Shown: in pieces, positions 24,674 to 33,580 of the stretch
Position numbering within the stretch: position 1 is the first letter of the stretch
Layout of the letters: the number at the start of each line of letters is the position of its first letter
Assembly: GCF_001441615.1 (NCBI RefSeq)
Contig: NZ_LAXJ01000003.1
Coordinates: 372,001 to 436,000, forward strand
Direction of reading: 5' to 3'
Origin: Roseovarius atlanticus
GTDB taxonomy: Bacteria > Pseudomonadota > Alphaproteobacteria > Rhodobacterales > Rhodobacteraceae
Length of the DNA: 64,000 nucleotides
Notes under the pieces: model-generated
The model's database searches: none
Seen by the model: only the letters and a program-made list of their open reading frames with translations
Told to the model about the DNA's origin: nothing
Translations under genes and position numbers: made by a program

Positions 24674-25177
24674 CTATTCGACGGTCACGGTCGTCACGGC
24701 CTCGATCGGCGTGCCGTCCGTGGCAAGGTGGCCGTGATCGTTGGCGTTGAGCGTGACGCGGATCTCGTGCGTGCCTACTGGCAGGGCGTCCAGTTGCACC
24801 CATGGGCTGTAGGCGCGGGGCTGTTTCACGCCGTTGATGTAGACATGGGCGTGGCCGTGGCCCGGACGGTGGTCGCCGTTCACGCCTTCGGGGTCGAAGG
24901 TGAAGTTGGTGGTGACGATGTGCAGGTTGCGGCTTTGCGGACCGTCGGGATGAACCTCTATGGCCAATGTCGGAGCCGGGTCGCTGGCCTCGACCTTCTT
25001 GTGGTCATGCATGGCGTGCTCCTGACCGTGGTCATGGGCGGAATGGTCGTGCGCCATACCCTCGGACATGCCATGTTTGGACATGGCGGGACGGTCGATC
25101 ACCGTGGCGGTGACCAACGCGCCCAGGCCGGCTCCGCCGGCGAGACCGGCAACAAGAAGGGCAATGGGATTGGCCAT
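24674..25177 (-). CDS. His-rich exported protein with C-terminal beta-sandwich-like domain
   Basis: 167 residues. N-terminal hydrophobic segment (ALLVAGLAGGAGLGALVTATV) as signal or anchor; residues about 34-65 are a His/Met/Asp-rich stretch (MAHDHSAHDHGQEHAMHDH) that should bind Cu, Zn or Ni. The C-terminal part (LHIVTTNFTFDPEGVN, GHAHVYINGVKQPRAYS, LPVGTHEIRVTLNANDHGHL) resembles small copper/metal-related Ig-like domains. I infer a periplasmic metal-binding protein. ATG 25177 is the sensible start; a long frame upstream only shadows smc. Confidence 0.75.
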   Translation of the reverse strand: MANPIALLVAGLAGGAGLGALVTATVIDRPAMSKHGMSEGMAHDHSAHDHGQEHAMHDHKKVEASDPAPTLAIEVHPDGPQSRNLHIVTTNFTFDPEGVNGDHRPGHGHAHVYINGVKQPRAYSPWVQLDALPVGTHEIRVTLNANDHGHLATDGTPIEAVTTVTVE

Positions 25178-25450
25178 GGCGTGATTATCCACAACGTCGC
25201 TATTGAACTGTGTCGCAGCATATGTTCCGGGGGCGAACGCCGCAATAACGCGCAAGAACAGGCGGAGCGAAACAGACGGAAAAGGTTTCAGTCTTGCGCA
25301 AGCTCCGCAATATCTTGTGGATAAGTGCTGGTGTGACGCCATATGCAGGGGTTTGGCGTTGACAGAGGGCAAGATGGTGCGCTTGCATGTCTTCCCAAGG
25401 CCGGAATCACATCCAACAAACAGACCGGCCCGACCAGAGGGACACGCGCC

Positions 25451-28400
25451 GTGCAGTTCACCAAGCTGAGATTGACCGGGTTCAAGAGCTTCGTCGACCC
25501 CACCGACCTGTTCATCCAGGACGGTCTGACCGGGGTGGTGGGGCCGAATGGTTGTGGCAAGTCGAACCTGCTGGAGGCGTTGCGCTGGGTGATGGGAGAG
25601 AACCGCCCGACCTCGATGCGGGGCTCGGGCATGGAGGACGTGATCTTTGCCGGGGCGGCCACGCGGCCCGCGCGCAACTTCGCCGAGGTGAGCATCCATC
25701 TGGACAATTCCGACCGGCTGGCGCCGGCGGGGTTCAACGATGCCGACCACCTTGAGATCATCCGGCGGATCACGCGCGATGTGGGCAGCGCCTACAAGGT
25801 GAACGGCAAGGACGTGCGGGCGCGGGACGTGCAGATGCTGTTTGCCGACGCCTCGACGGGGGCGCATTCGCCGGCGCTGGTGCGGCAGGGGCAGATTTCG
25901 GAGCTGATCAACGCCAAGCCCACGGCGCGGCGGCGGATCCTTGAGGAAGCCGCCGGGATTTCCGGCCTCTACCAACGGCGGCACGAGGCGGAGCTGAAGC
26001 TGAAGGGGGCCGAGAGCAACCTTGCGCGGGTCGATGACGTGATCGAGCAGTTGGCCTCGCAGCTGGCGCAGCTGGCGCGGCAGGCGAAACAGGCGGCGCG
26101 CTACCGCCAGATCGGGGAGGAGTTGCGGCAGGCCGAAGGGCTGCTGCTCTATCGTCGCTGGAAGGAAGCGGATCTGGCGCGGGCCAACGCGCAGAAGGAG
26201 CTGACCGAGCGGACGAGCGATGCGGCCCGGGCCGAGGCGGCGGCGCGCGAGGCGGCAAAGCTGCGGGCAAGGGCCGACGAGGCGCTGCCCCCGCTGCGTG
26301 AGGAAGAGGCGATTGCCGCGGCGGTGCTGCAACGCTTGCAAGTGAGCCGCGACACGCTGGCCGAGCAGGAGGCCGCGGCCAAGGACCGGATCGAGACGCT
26401 GCAATCGCGGATCGAGCAGTTGGCCCGGGACATGGAGCGCGAGGACAGCCTGAACCGTGACGCGGGCGAGACGATCGAACGGCTGGAATGGGAAGCGCAG
26501 GAACTGTCCAAGGCGGCGGAGGGGCATGGCGACAAGCTGGAGGCGGCGAGCGCCGAGGCGGCGGATGCCAGCCAGGTGTTGCAGGCGCGGGAAACCGAAC
26601 TGTCGGAGCTGACCGAGGATGTCGCACGGCTGGCGGCCCGGCACCAGTCGGCGCAACGACTGGTCGAGGACAGCCGCAAGACCCGCGACCGGGCGGACGC
26701 CGAGGCGGCGCGAGCCAAGGACGCGGTCGAGGCGGCGCAATACACGGTGACGCGGGCCAGCGAAGAATTCGAGGCCGCCGAGACAGCCGAGAAGGAGGCG
26801 ACAGAGGCGGCGCAGGCGGCGGAAACCGCATTAACTGCGGCGGACGACGCGCGCGCTGATGCGCAGGGGCGCGAGGCGGATGCGCGGGCCGAACGGTCCG
26901 AGGCCGAGGGCGAGGTGAGTGCGCTGTCGGCGGAAGTGTCGGCGCTGGCGCGGCTTTTGGAGCGCGACACGGCGGAGGGCGGGCAGATCCTCGATGCGGT
27001 GCAGGTGGCGAAAGGGTACGAAAAAGCCTTGGGTGCGGCGCTGGCCGATGACCTGCGCGCGCCCGAGGTGGACGCAGAGGGCCCGTCGGGATGGGTCGCG
27101 TTGGATGGCTATCCGCAGGCCCAGACCCTGCCCGAGGGGGTGACGGCGCTGGGATCTCACGTGAACGTGCCGGGTGTGCTGGCACGGCGTATGGCGCAAA
27201 TCGGGCTGGTGGATGCCGATGACGGGCCGCGCTTGCAGGCCTTGTTGAAGCCCGGTCAGCGGCTGGTCAGCGTCGAGGGCGACCTTTGGCGCTGGGACGG
27301 GTACCGCGCCTGGGCCGAGGATGCGCCGTCGGCCGCCGCGCTGCGGCTGGAACAGTTGAACCGTCTGGAAGAGCTGAAACAGCAGCTGTCGCACGCCACG
27401 GCGCGGGCCGAGGGCGCGCAGCGGGCGCACGAGACGCTGAAGGCGCGGTTGGTGGAGTTGACCGAGGCGGACAAGGCGGCGCGCGAGGCGCGGCGGGCGG
27501 CGGACAGCAAGGTCGCAGAGGCGAACCGGGCGCTGAGCCGGGCCGAGGCGGAGCGGAGCCTTGCGGGGTCCAAGCTGGAAAGCCTGGGGCTGGCGGTGAA
27601 ACGCCACGAGGAAGAGGCGCTGGCCGCGCGCAAGACGCTGGCCGAGGCGGAAAAGGCGATGGGCGATCTGGCCGATCTGGAAACCGCGCGGGCCGAGGTG
27701 GAAGACGTCAAGATGACGGTCGAGGCCGCGCGGATGACGATGATGGCCAAACGGTCGGCCCATGACGAGTTGCGCCGCGAGGGCGAGGCTCGGCTGAAGC
27801 GCAGCCAGGAAGTGACCAAGGAGTTGTCCGGCTGGCGGCACCGGCTGGAGACGGCGAAGACGCGCAGCGCGGAGCTGTCCGAGCGCAAGGAGGCGAGCGA
27901 GGCGGAGCTGGCCGAGGCCGGGGCGAAGCCCGGCGAGCTGGCGGCAAAACGCGAGGCGTTGAACGCGGACATCACCAAGGCCGAGGCGCGGCGCGCGGAG
28001 GCGGCCGACACGCTGTCCAATGCCGAGGGGGTGGCACGTGAGGCCGTGGCGAACGAGCGGGACGCCGAGCGTCTGGCCGGTGAGGCGCGCGAGGCGCGGG
28101 CCCGGTCCGAGGCGCGGGCGGATGCCGCGCGGGAAACCCAGGCACAGGCAGCGGCGCGGATCGAGGAGGAGCTTGAGTGCTCGCCCGAGGACCTGCTGGA
28201 GACGTTGCAGGCCGATCCCGAGACGATGCCCGCGTCGGAGGCGATCGAGGCCGACGTGAACCGCCTGAAACGCCAGCGCGATGCGCTGGGCGCGGTGAAC
28301 CTGCGGGCCGAGGAAGACGCGCGGGAAGTGCAGGAAGAGCACGACACGCTGGTCGGTGAAAAGCAGGACTTGGAGGACGCGATCCGCACGCTGCGGGGTG

Positions 28401-28906
28401 GCATCGCGTCGCTCAATCGCGAAGGGCGCGAGCGGCTGCTGACGGCGTTCGAGCAGGTGAACTCGAACTTCTCTATGCTGTTCAAGCACCTTTTCGGCGG
28501 CGGCGAGGCGAACCTGGTGATGGTCGAGAGCGACGACCCGCTGGAGGCGGGGCTGGAGATCATGTGCCAGCCGCCGGGCAAGAAGCTGGCGACGCTGAGC
28601 CTGCTGTCGGGGGGCGAACAGACGCTGACCGCGCTGGCGCTGATCTTTGCAGTGTTCCTGGCCAATCCCGCGCCGATCTGCGTGCTGGACGAGGTGGATG
28701 CGCCCCTGGACGACGCGAACGTGGGCCGATTCTGTGACCTCTTGGACGAGATGTGCCGCCGGACCGAGACGCGGTTCCTGATCATCACGCACCACGCGGT
28801 GACGATGAGCCGGATGGACCGCCTGTTCGGGGTGACGATGGGCGAGCAGGGCGTGAGCCAGCTGGTGTCGGTCGACCTGAAGAAGGCGGAGCAGATGGTG
28901 GCGTGA
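25451..28906 (+). CDS. smc: Chromosome segregation protein SMC
   Basis: 1151-residue structural-maintenance-of-chromosomes ATPase that, with ScpAB, compacts and separates chromosomes. Walker A GPNGCGKSNLLEALRWVMGE at the N-terminus, two long coiled-coil arms rich in Ala/Glu, a central hinge (around residues 500-640), then C-terminal signature LSLLSGGEQTLTALALIF and Walker B ICVLDEVDAPLDDANV. The start is taken as GTG 25451 (VQFTKLRLTGFKSFV), with AGAGGGA 9 bases upstream; 36 further codons are open but lack SMC character. Length is normal for the family. Confidence 0.95.
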   Translation: MQFTKLRLTGFKSFVDPTDLFIQDGLTGVVGPNGCGKSNLLEALRWVMGENRPTSMRGSGMEDVIFAGAATRPARNFAEVSIHLDNSDRLAPAGFNDADHLEIIRRITRDVGSAYKVNGKDVRARDVQMLFADASTGAHSPALVRQGQISELINAKPTARRRILEEAAGISGLYQRRHEAELKLKGAESNLARVDDVIEQLASQLAQLARQAKQAARYRQIGEELRQAEGLLLYRRWKEADLARANAQKELTERTSDAARAEAAAREAAKLRARADEALPPLREEEAIAAAVLQRLQVSRDTLAEQEAAAKDRIETLQSRIEQLARDMEREDSLNRDAGETIERLEWEAQELSKAAEGHGDKLEAASAEAADASQVLQARETELSELTEDVARLAARHQSAQRLVEDSRKTRDRADAEAARAKDAVEAAQYTVTRASEEFEAAETAEKEATEAAQAAETALTAADDARADAQGREADARAERSEAEGEVSALSAEVSALARLLERDTAEGGQILDAVQVAKGYEKALGAALADDLRAPEVDAEGPSGWVALDGYPQAQTLPEGVTALGSHVNVPGVLARRMAQIGLVDADDGPRLQALLKPGQRLVSVEGDLWRWDGYRAWAEDAPSAAALRLEQLNRLEELKQQLSHATARAEGAQRAHETLKARLVELTEADKAAREARRAADSKVAEANRALSRAEAERSLAGSKLESLGLAVKRHEEEALAARKTLAEAEKAMGDLADLETARAEVEDVKMTVEAARMTMMAKRSAHDELRREGEARLKRSQEVTKELSGWRHRLETAKTRSAELSERKEASEAELAEAGAKPGELAAKREALNADITKAEARRAEAADTLSNAEGVAREAVANERDAERLAGEAREARARSEARADAARETQAQAAARIEEELECSPEDLLETLQADPETMPASEAIEADVNRLKRQRDALGAVNLRAEEDAREVQEEHDTLVGEKQDLEDAIRTLRGGIASLNREGRERLLTAFEQVNSNFSMLFKHLFGGGEANLVMVESDDPLEAGLEIMCQPPGKKLATLSLLSGGEQTLTALALIFAVFLANPAPICVLDEVDAPLDDANVGRFCDLLDEMCRRTETRFLIITHHAVTMSRMDRLFGVTMGEQGVSQLVSVDLKKAEQMVA

Positions 28907-28953
28907 GCCATCCGTCGTTAAGATTTTACGAACATTGAGCCGATATTTCTGGT

Positions 28954-28977
28954 CTCACTGCAATCCTTTGCAGTGAG
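28954..28977. terminator. 10-bp-stem hairpin after smc
   Basis: CTCACTGCAA-TCCT-TTGCAGTGAG, a perfect 10-bp stem with a 4-base loop, 48 bases after the smc stop. No T run follows; it is immediately next to an AGGAGG sequence, so it could also be a leader hairpin. Confidence 0.5.
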
Positions 28978-29097
28978 AGGAGGTGGTAAGACTGGATGAA
29001 AAGACATTCAGAAAATGGATGGTCGTTTTGGCGGCGGGAACGCTGACTGTTGCGATCATCCGCCTTTGGATAGGGCTTTGAGGTCCTGACAAAGAAA

Positions 29098-29127
29098 GAC
29101 CCCGCGAAGTAGCCGCTTCGCGGGGTC
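29098..29127 (-). terminator. Intrinsic terminator of the transglycosylase/methyltransferase operon
   Basis: Perfect 12-bp stem GACCCCGCGAAG / CTTCGCGGGGTC, 6-base loop, followed on the minus strand by TTTCTTTG. About 100 bases past the methyltransferase stop. Confidence 0.82.
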
Positions 29128-29226
29128 ACGTCTTCAGTGATAGACTGGAAGACATTCAGATATGTGTAATATGATGCGCTTTTCTTACCAGAAAGTAAAG
29201 CGGAGCGCGCGATCTTGGTTAACGCC

Positions 29227-30342
29227 TCAGGGCAGCGGCCCGGTCTGCCAGAGGGTGATGCGTAGGCCGCCATGGGCGACGGGTGGGCCGGGGTCGGCAA
29301 AGGGCAGCTTGGTCGCAGCGGCGAGGCTGGCCTCGGTGGTCACCAGGCCGACGCGCCAGCCGGAAAAGCGTTCCGCGACGGTCTTGCCGAGCGCGCCGTA
29401 GAGACCGAAGAGCTGTTTGCGCTCGCCGATGCGGGTGCCGTAGGGCGGGTTCACCATGATCAGGCCGGGCGGGCCGTCGGGGCGTTTCAGATCGCTGAAG
29501 GCGTGGTGCGAGATAGTGATGAGGTCGCCAAGGCCTGCGATGTCGGCGTTGGAGCGCGCGCCGGTGACCGCGCCGGCGTCCCGATCGCTGCCGTGGAAGT
29601 GAAGGGTGGTTTTGGTGTCGGGTTGGTCCGCCGCCAGATCTTTCCATGCGCCTGCATCGAAAGTGGCGAAGCGCTCGAATGCGAAGGGCCTGTCGCGGCC
29701 CGGGGCACGGTCAAGGGCGATTTCGGCGGCCTCGAGCAGGAAAGTGCCGGAGCCGCACATCGGGTCCAGCACGGGCTCGGTGCCGGTATAGCCGCACTGG
29801 CGCAGGAAGAGCGCGGCAAGGGTTTCACGCATGGGGGCCTTGCCGACGAAAGGTTTCTGGCCGCGGCGGTGGAGCGGCGCGCCCGAGGTATCTAGGCTGA
29901 GCAGGCATTGGTTGTCCTCAATCCTGAGCTGGACGCGGACGGGATCGTCGCCTTCCAACGGCGCGCCGGTGACGTGGTGGATGGCGTGGGCGACGCGTTC
30001 CGCGGCGGCACGTTGGTGGTAGATTTTGGATTTACGGGTTGTGGCCTCGACCGTGGTCGGCACGTCGGGGCGCAAGAAGCCCGCCCAATCCACTTCGCGC
30101 GTCAGGGCTTCGAGCTGGTCGAGATGCATCGCCTGGAAACGGGCGACGCGGGCCAGGACGCGGCCTGCGCCGCGCAGCGCGAGGTTGGCGCGCCAGACGT
30201 CCGGCCAATGACCGCGAAAGCGGACACCGCCGGGCATTGCCTTGGGCTTGGCGAACCCCGCCGCCTGCGCCTCGTCCTTCAACGCGAGTTCGAGGCCGGG
30301 CGGGGCGGTGAGAAAGATCTCGAACGCGCGGCGTGGCGTCAT
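29227..30342 (-). CDS. Class I SAM-dependent RNA methyltransferase with THUMP domain (RlmL/RlmK-N-like)
   Basis: 371 residues. N-terminal THUMP-like region (starting FEIFLTAPPGLELALKDEA), then an UPF0020-type methyltransferase core with SAM motif LDPMCGSGTFLLEAA and catalytic NPPY motif MVNPPYGTRIGE. This build matches the N-terminal half of E. coli RlmL, which methylates 23S rRNA G2445 to m2G; that exact target is inferred. ATG 30342 overlaps the transglycosylase stop (ATGA), so an in-frame ATG ten codons earlier is not used. Confidence 0.88.
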   Translation of the reverse strand: MTPRRAFEIFLTAPPGLELALKDEAQAAGFAKPKAMPGGVRFRGHWPDVWRANLALRGAGRVLARVARFQAMHLDQLEALTREVDWAGFLRPDVPTTVEATTRKSKIYHQRAAAERVAHAIHHVTGAPLEGDDPVRVQLRIEDNQCLLSLDTSGAPLHRRGQKPFVGKAPMRETLAALFLRQCGYTGTEPVLDPMCGSGTFLLEAAEIALDRAPGRDRPFAFERFATFDAGAWKDLAADQPDTKTTLHFHGSDRDAGAVTGARSNADIAGLGDLITISHHAFSDLKRPDGPPGLIMVNPPYGTRIGERKQLFGLYGALGKTVAERFSGWRVGLVTTEASLAAATKLPFADPGPPVAHGGLRITLWQTGPLP

Positions 30343-31508
30343 AGGGCGTTCAGAAGCGCGGGCGTGGGCCACGCGTCGGCGGGCATCCCAAGTTCCTGCT
30401 GCACGTCCTGCACGGCGGCGCGGGTGCCGGAGCCGAGGATGCCGTCGATCTTGCCCACGTCATAGCCACGGGCCGCCAGTTTCTCTTGAAGCTGCTTCAT
30501 CTGGGCGTCCGACAGGCCCGGATCGGGGTTGCCTGCGTCAAAGACCGGTGCGCCCTGAAGGCGGTTGGCGAAATAGGCAGCGGTCAGCACGTAGGTGTAG
30601 CTTTGGTTCCATTCGAAATAGACGTTGAAATTCGGGTAGGCGAGGAAGGCCGGGCCTTTGCGCCCTTCGGGCAGAAGGATGTTGGCGGGCAGGTCGCCCC
30701 GGATCTGGCCGTGGCGGGGCGTGACGCCCATTGCGACCCATTCGGAAGCAGGCAGTGTGGTGCGCAGGCCCGTTTTGGACCAGTCGAGGGTTTCGGGCAC
30801 GTCGACCTCCTGCAGCCAGGGCTCGTCCGCGCGCCAGCCCAGATGTTGCAGCATCTTGCCGCCCGACATCAGCGCGTCGGGCGCGGAGGTTTTCAGATCG
30901 ACGTGGCCGTCGCCATCGCCGTCGACGCCGTTGTCGATGATGTCCTGCGGCAGCATCTGGACCATGCCGATTTCGCCGGCCCACGCGCCGGTGGTGCGCA
31001 TGGGGTCGAAATCGCCCATCTGGTAGAGGTCGAGGGCCGCAAAGACCTGCGGGCGGAACAGGTCGGGCCGGCGGCAGTCATGCGACAGGGTGACGAGCGC
31101 GTTGAGCGTGTTGTAATCGCCCTGAAAGCCGCCGTAATCGGTCTCGAACGCCCAGAAAGCCAGGAGCACCCCGCGCGGCACGCCGTATTGGGCCTCGATG
31201 CGTTCGAACACGGCATCGTATTGCTGTGACTTGGCAAGGCCGGTGTTGAGGCGGCCCGAGCTGATCAGGCGGCGGGCGAACTCGGTGAAGGGTTTCTGAA
31301 AGACGCCCTGACGGCGGTCGGCCTGAAGCACGCTTTGATCCTGGCGCACCGAGGCGAAGAAGCTGTTCACCTGGTCCGGTGCGTGGCCGCGGGCGATCGC
31401 CTCTTGTTTAAGCGCATCGACGAAGCCGGAGAAAGATCCGCCGCAGCTTTGACCGAATGCGGTCGTGGCGGTGCAGAGCGACAGGGCGAGGGCAAGACAG
31501 CGGATCAT
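30339..31508 (-). CDS. Lytic murein transglycosylase (MltB-like) with peptidoglycan-binding domain
   Basis: 389 residues; signal peptide MIRCLALALSLCTATTAFG. The MltB-type catalytic region has AFWAFETDYGGFQGDYNTLN with the expected catalytic Glu, and WAGEIGMVQMLPQDI. The C-terminus is a PG_binding_1 module (GYDVGKIDGILGSGTRAAVQ). It cleaves glycan strands to 1,6-anhydro ends during wall turnover. Translationally coupled to the RNA methyltransferase downstream. Confidence 0.9.
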   Translation of the reverse strand: MIRCLALALSLCTATTAFGQSCGGSFSGFVDALKQEAIARGHAPDQVNSFFASVRQDQSVLQADRRQGVFQKPFTEFARRLISSGRLNTGLAKSQQYDAVFERIEAQYGVPRGVLLAFWAFETDYGGFQGDYNTLNALVTLSHDCRRPDLFRPQVFAALDLYQMGDFDPMRTTGAWAGEIGMVQMLPQDIIDNGVDGDGDGHVDLKTSAPDALMSGGKMLQHLGWRADEPWLQEVDVPETLDWSKTGLRTTLPASEWVAMGVTPRHGQIRGDLPANILLPEGRKGPAFLAYPNFNVYFEWNQSYTYVLTAAYFANRLQGAPVFDAGNPDPGLSDAQMKQLQEKLAARGYDVGKIDGILGSGTRAAVQDVQQELGMPADAWPTPALLNAL

Positions 31509-31691
31509 TCAAGGTTCCTTTTTCGTATCAGAGTGCAGCAGCGGCCAGGCCTTGGCCAGTCTGGAAAACCTGTAGTTCGAGGCATCGTTATTCAATATCA
31601 CCGGACGGGAAGGCGCCGGGTTTCGTCAACTGCCGTTGGGGAAGGGGGCGCCCGGAGCGCCGGCCGTGCAGACGCCTGGCGCGCAGGAGTG

Positions 31692-31718
31692 TTAATCGCA
31701 TGTTAACTATTTGTTAAC
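31692..31718. promoter_or_regulatory. Two overlapping CtrA-type boxes upstream of the receiver-domain gene
   Basis: TTAA-N7-TTAA-N7-TTAAC: two consensus full-length CtrA boxes sharing the middle half-site, 64-90 bases upstream of the GTG at 31782. In Rhodobacterales CtrA controls motility, GTA and related genes. Could also act on the divergent transglycosylase gene (start 31508). Confidence 0.7.
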
Positions 31719-31781
31719 AATTCGGCGTGCAGAGATCACTGTAGACTAAGCGCGAACAGAACGACCGAAGAAGATCAAAGA

Positions 31782-32159
31782 GTGAAGAATCGACCTCTGC
31801 GTGTGCTGATCGTGGAAAGCGATGCGGCACTGGGCCGGGTGTGGCAACGACACCTGGAGCGGCATGGCATGTTCGTGCGGCTGGAGCACGACCAGCAGGG
31901 TGCACTGGAAGCTCTGGGCGAAACGCGGTGTGACCTGATGGTGCTGGACCTGATATTGACGCGCAGCAGCGCTTTTGCCATCGCCGATGAGGCGGAGCGG
32001 CGGTTTCCCGGTGTGCCGATCCTGTTCGTGTCGAAGACCTCCTTCTTTTCGGACGGTTCGGTTTTCGGGCTATGCGCGAACGCGCGGGCCTTCGTGAGCA
32101 CCGATACGCCGCCCGACGATTTGACCGCGATGGTGGAGCATTACGCGCGCTCGGGCTGA
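31782..32159 (+). CDS. Single-domain response regulator
   Basis: 125 residues, only a receiver domain (VLIVESDAALGRVWQRHL... CDLMVLDLIL). The phosphoacceptor Asp sits in VLDLILTR; the acidic pair is E-S-D near the N-terminus, and a Thr/Ser and Lys (FVSKTSF) occupy the switch/Lys positions. No output domain, so it probably acts through protein contacts. GTG start; no good ATG nearby. Its 3' end overlaps the convergent hydrolase-OsmC gene by 19 bases. Confidence 0.8.
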   Translation: MKNRPLRVLIVESDAALGRVWQRHLERHGMFVRLEHDQQGALEALGETRCDLMVLDLILTRSSAFAIADEAERRFPGVPILFVSKTSFFSDGSVFGLCANARAFVSTDTPPDDLTAMVEHYARSG

Positions 32160-33385
32160 GGCGTGGTGTCGGGCGCGGCCAGCCGGGTCTCGATCCTGGA
32201 GGTCTGTTCCAGCGTCCGGTGGACCGGGCATTTGTCGGCAATTTCCAGGAGACGCTGGCGCTGATCGTCGCCGAGATCGCCCCTGAGGCGGATCGTGCGG
32301 ACGAAACTGTCGATCTTGGCCGGGCTGCTGCCATCGGCATCCTGGGCATGGACCTTGTCGTGGGTGACGTCGACCGAGACGTGATCGAGCGGCCAGCCCT
32401 TGCGGCGGGCATACATGCGGATGGTCATCGACGTGCAGGCCCCCAGGCCGGAGGCGAGAAAGCCGTAGGGGCTCATGCCGCGGTCGGTGCCGCCATAGGC
32501 CTCGGGCTCGTCGGCGCGGACATAGTGATGCGGCCCGGCGTGCACATCCTGCAGGAATCCCTCGGGATCGACTTCGCAGACCCGCACGACACCTTCGGGT
32601 GCGCCGGGGGGCGGCGCGGGATGCTTGAGGTCGAGATAGCGCTGCGCCCAGGCGGCGATCACCCCGGCGGCGTATTCGGCATCGCCGGGATTGGTGACCA
32701 GGTGGTCGGCGCTGTCGAGGGTGACGAAGCTCTTGGGATGTTTCGCGGCCTTGAAGATCTGGGTGGCGTTGTCGATGCCGACGGTGTCGTCGCGCGGGGC
32801 GTGCAGGACGAGGAGCGCGCGTTTCAGGCCGGAAATCTTCGGGGCGAGGTTTTCGGCGCGGACATCCTCGACGAATTCCCGGCCGATGCGGATGGGGCGG
32901 CCGCCCAGTTCGACCTCGGCCGAGCCATCGGTCGCGATCCGGTCGAGCGCGCCGTCGAAATTGTGCGTGACGTGGCCCGGATCGAAAGGCGCGGCAATGG
33001 TGGCGACGGCGCGGGCGCTGTCGATGCGAGAGGCGGCGGCCAGCACGGCCGCCCCGCCGAGGGAGTGGCCGACCAGCAGGCTGGGGGGCATGTCGCGGGC
33101 GGCCAGCGCGTCGGCGGCGCGCACGAGATCCTCTACATTCGAGGTGAAGGAGGTGTTTTCGAACTCGCCTTCGGAGTGGCCCAGCCCGGTGAAATCGAAG
33201 CGCAGCACGGCGATGCCCGCGCCTGCCAGCCGGGCGGAGATGCGGCGCGCGGCGGGAATGTCCTTGGAGCAGGTGAAGCAATGCGCAAAGAGCGCGGTGG
33301 CCAGATGCGGCCCCTCGGGCAGGTCGAGCCGCGCGGCAAGGTCATGCCCGTCATGGCCCGTGAAGGTGAAGCGTTCCGTCGGCAT
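32141..33385 (-). CDS. Alpha/beta hydrolase fused to an OsmC-family peroxidase-like domain
   Basis: 414 residues in two domains. Residues 1-255: alpha/beta hydrolase with nucleophile elbow GHSLGGAAVL, a Asp/His-bearing C-terminal half (DSADHLVTN). Residues about 270-400: OsmC/Ohr domain with both redox cysteines, in GLGACTSMTIRMYA and DKCPVHRTLEQ. The fusion is widespread in proteobacteria and is annotated as bifunctional hydrolase/OsmC protein; the substrate is unknown, possibly organic peroxides or thioesters. Confidence 0.9.
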   Translation of the reverse strand: MPTERFTFTGHDGHDLAARLDLPEGPHLATALFAHCFTCSKDIPAARRISARLAGAGIAVLRFDFTGLGHSEGEFENTSFTSNVEDLVRAADALAARDMPPSLLVGHSLGGAAVLAAASRIDSARAVATIAAPFDPGHVTHNFDGALDRIATDGSAEVELGGRPIRIGREFVEDVRAENLAPKISGLKRALLVLHAPRDDTVGIDNATQIFKAAKHPKSFVTLDSADHLVTNPGDAEYAAGVIAAWAQRYLDLKHPAPPPGAPEGVVRVCEVDPEGFLQDVHAGPHHYVRADEPEAYGGTDRGMSPYGFLASGLGACTSMTIRMYARRKGWPLDHVSVDVTHDKVHAQDADGSSPAKIDSFVRTIRLRGDLGDDQRQRLLEIADKCPVHRTLEQTSRIETRLAAPDTTPQPERA

Positions 33386-33580
33386 GGGCGATCCTTTCGA
33401 TTACCTTCAAGATGGCGGTTCCGGGCGGATGCGTAAGGTGTGTTTCAGGCTTGTCTCGGGAATGTGAGGCTGCATGGTACGCAGAGCAGTCTTGAGTCTG
33501 ACCACCCACCATGCGTTGTTGCCCGACACCGCCGGGCTGTGCCATGGTGGCGATATATTTGCAAAGTGATAGATGCAGGC

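Larger units (their letters stand above)
28907..29226. other. 320-base gap with two hairpins and a possible micro-ORF
   Basis: Between smc and the convergent methyltransferase gene. It contains the hairpin 28954-28977, an AGGAGG-like stretch followed by a 30-codon frame from about 28983 (encoding a peptide with hydrophobic run WMVVLAAGTLTVAIIRLWIG), and the terminator 29098-29127. Lower GC than its surroundings. No longer gene is seen. Confidence 0.55.

Noticed and set aside
26831-28795. Long minus-strand open frame (about 654 codons) opposite smc
   Set aside because: Typical third-position artefact of a high-GC coiled-coil gene; leucine/arginine-rich with no domain.
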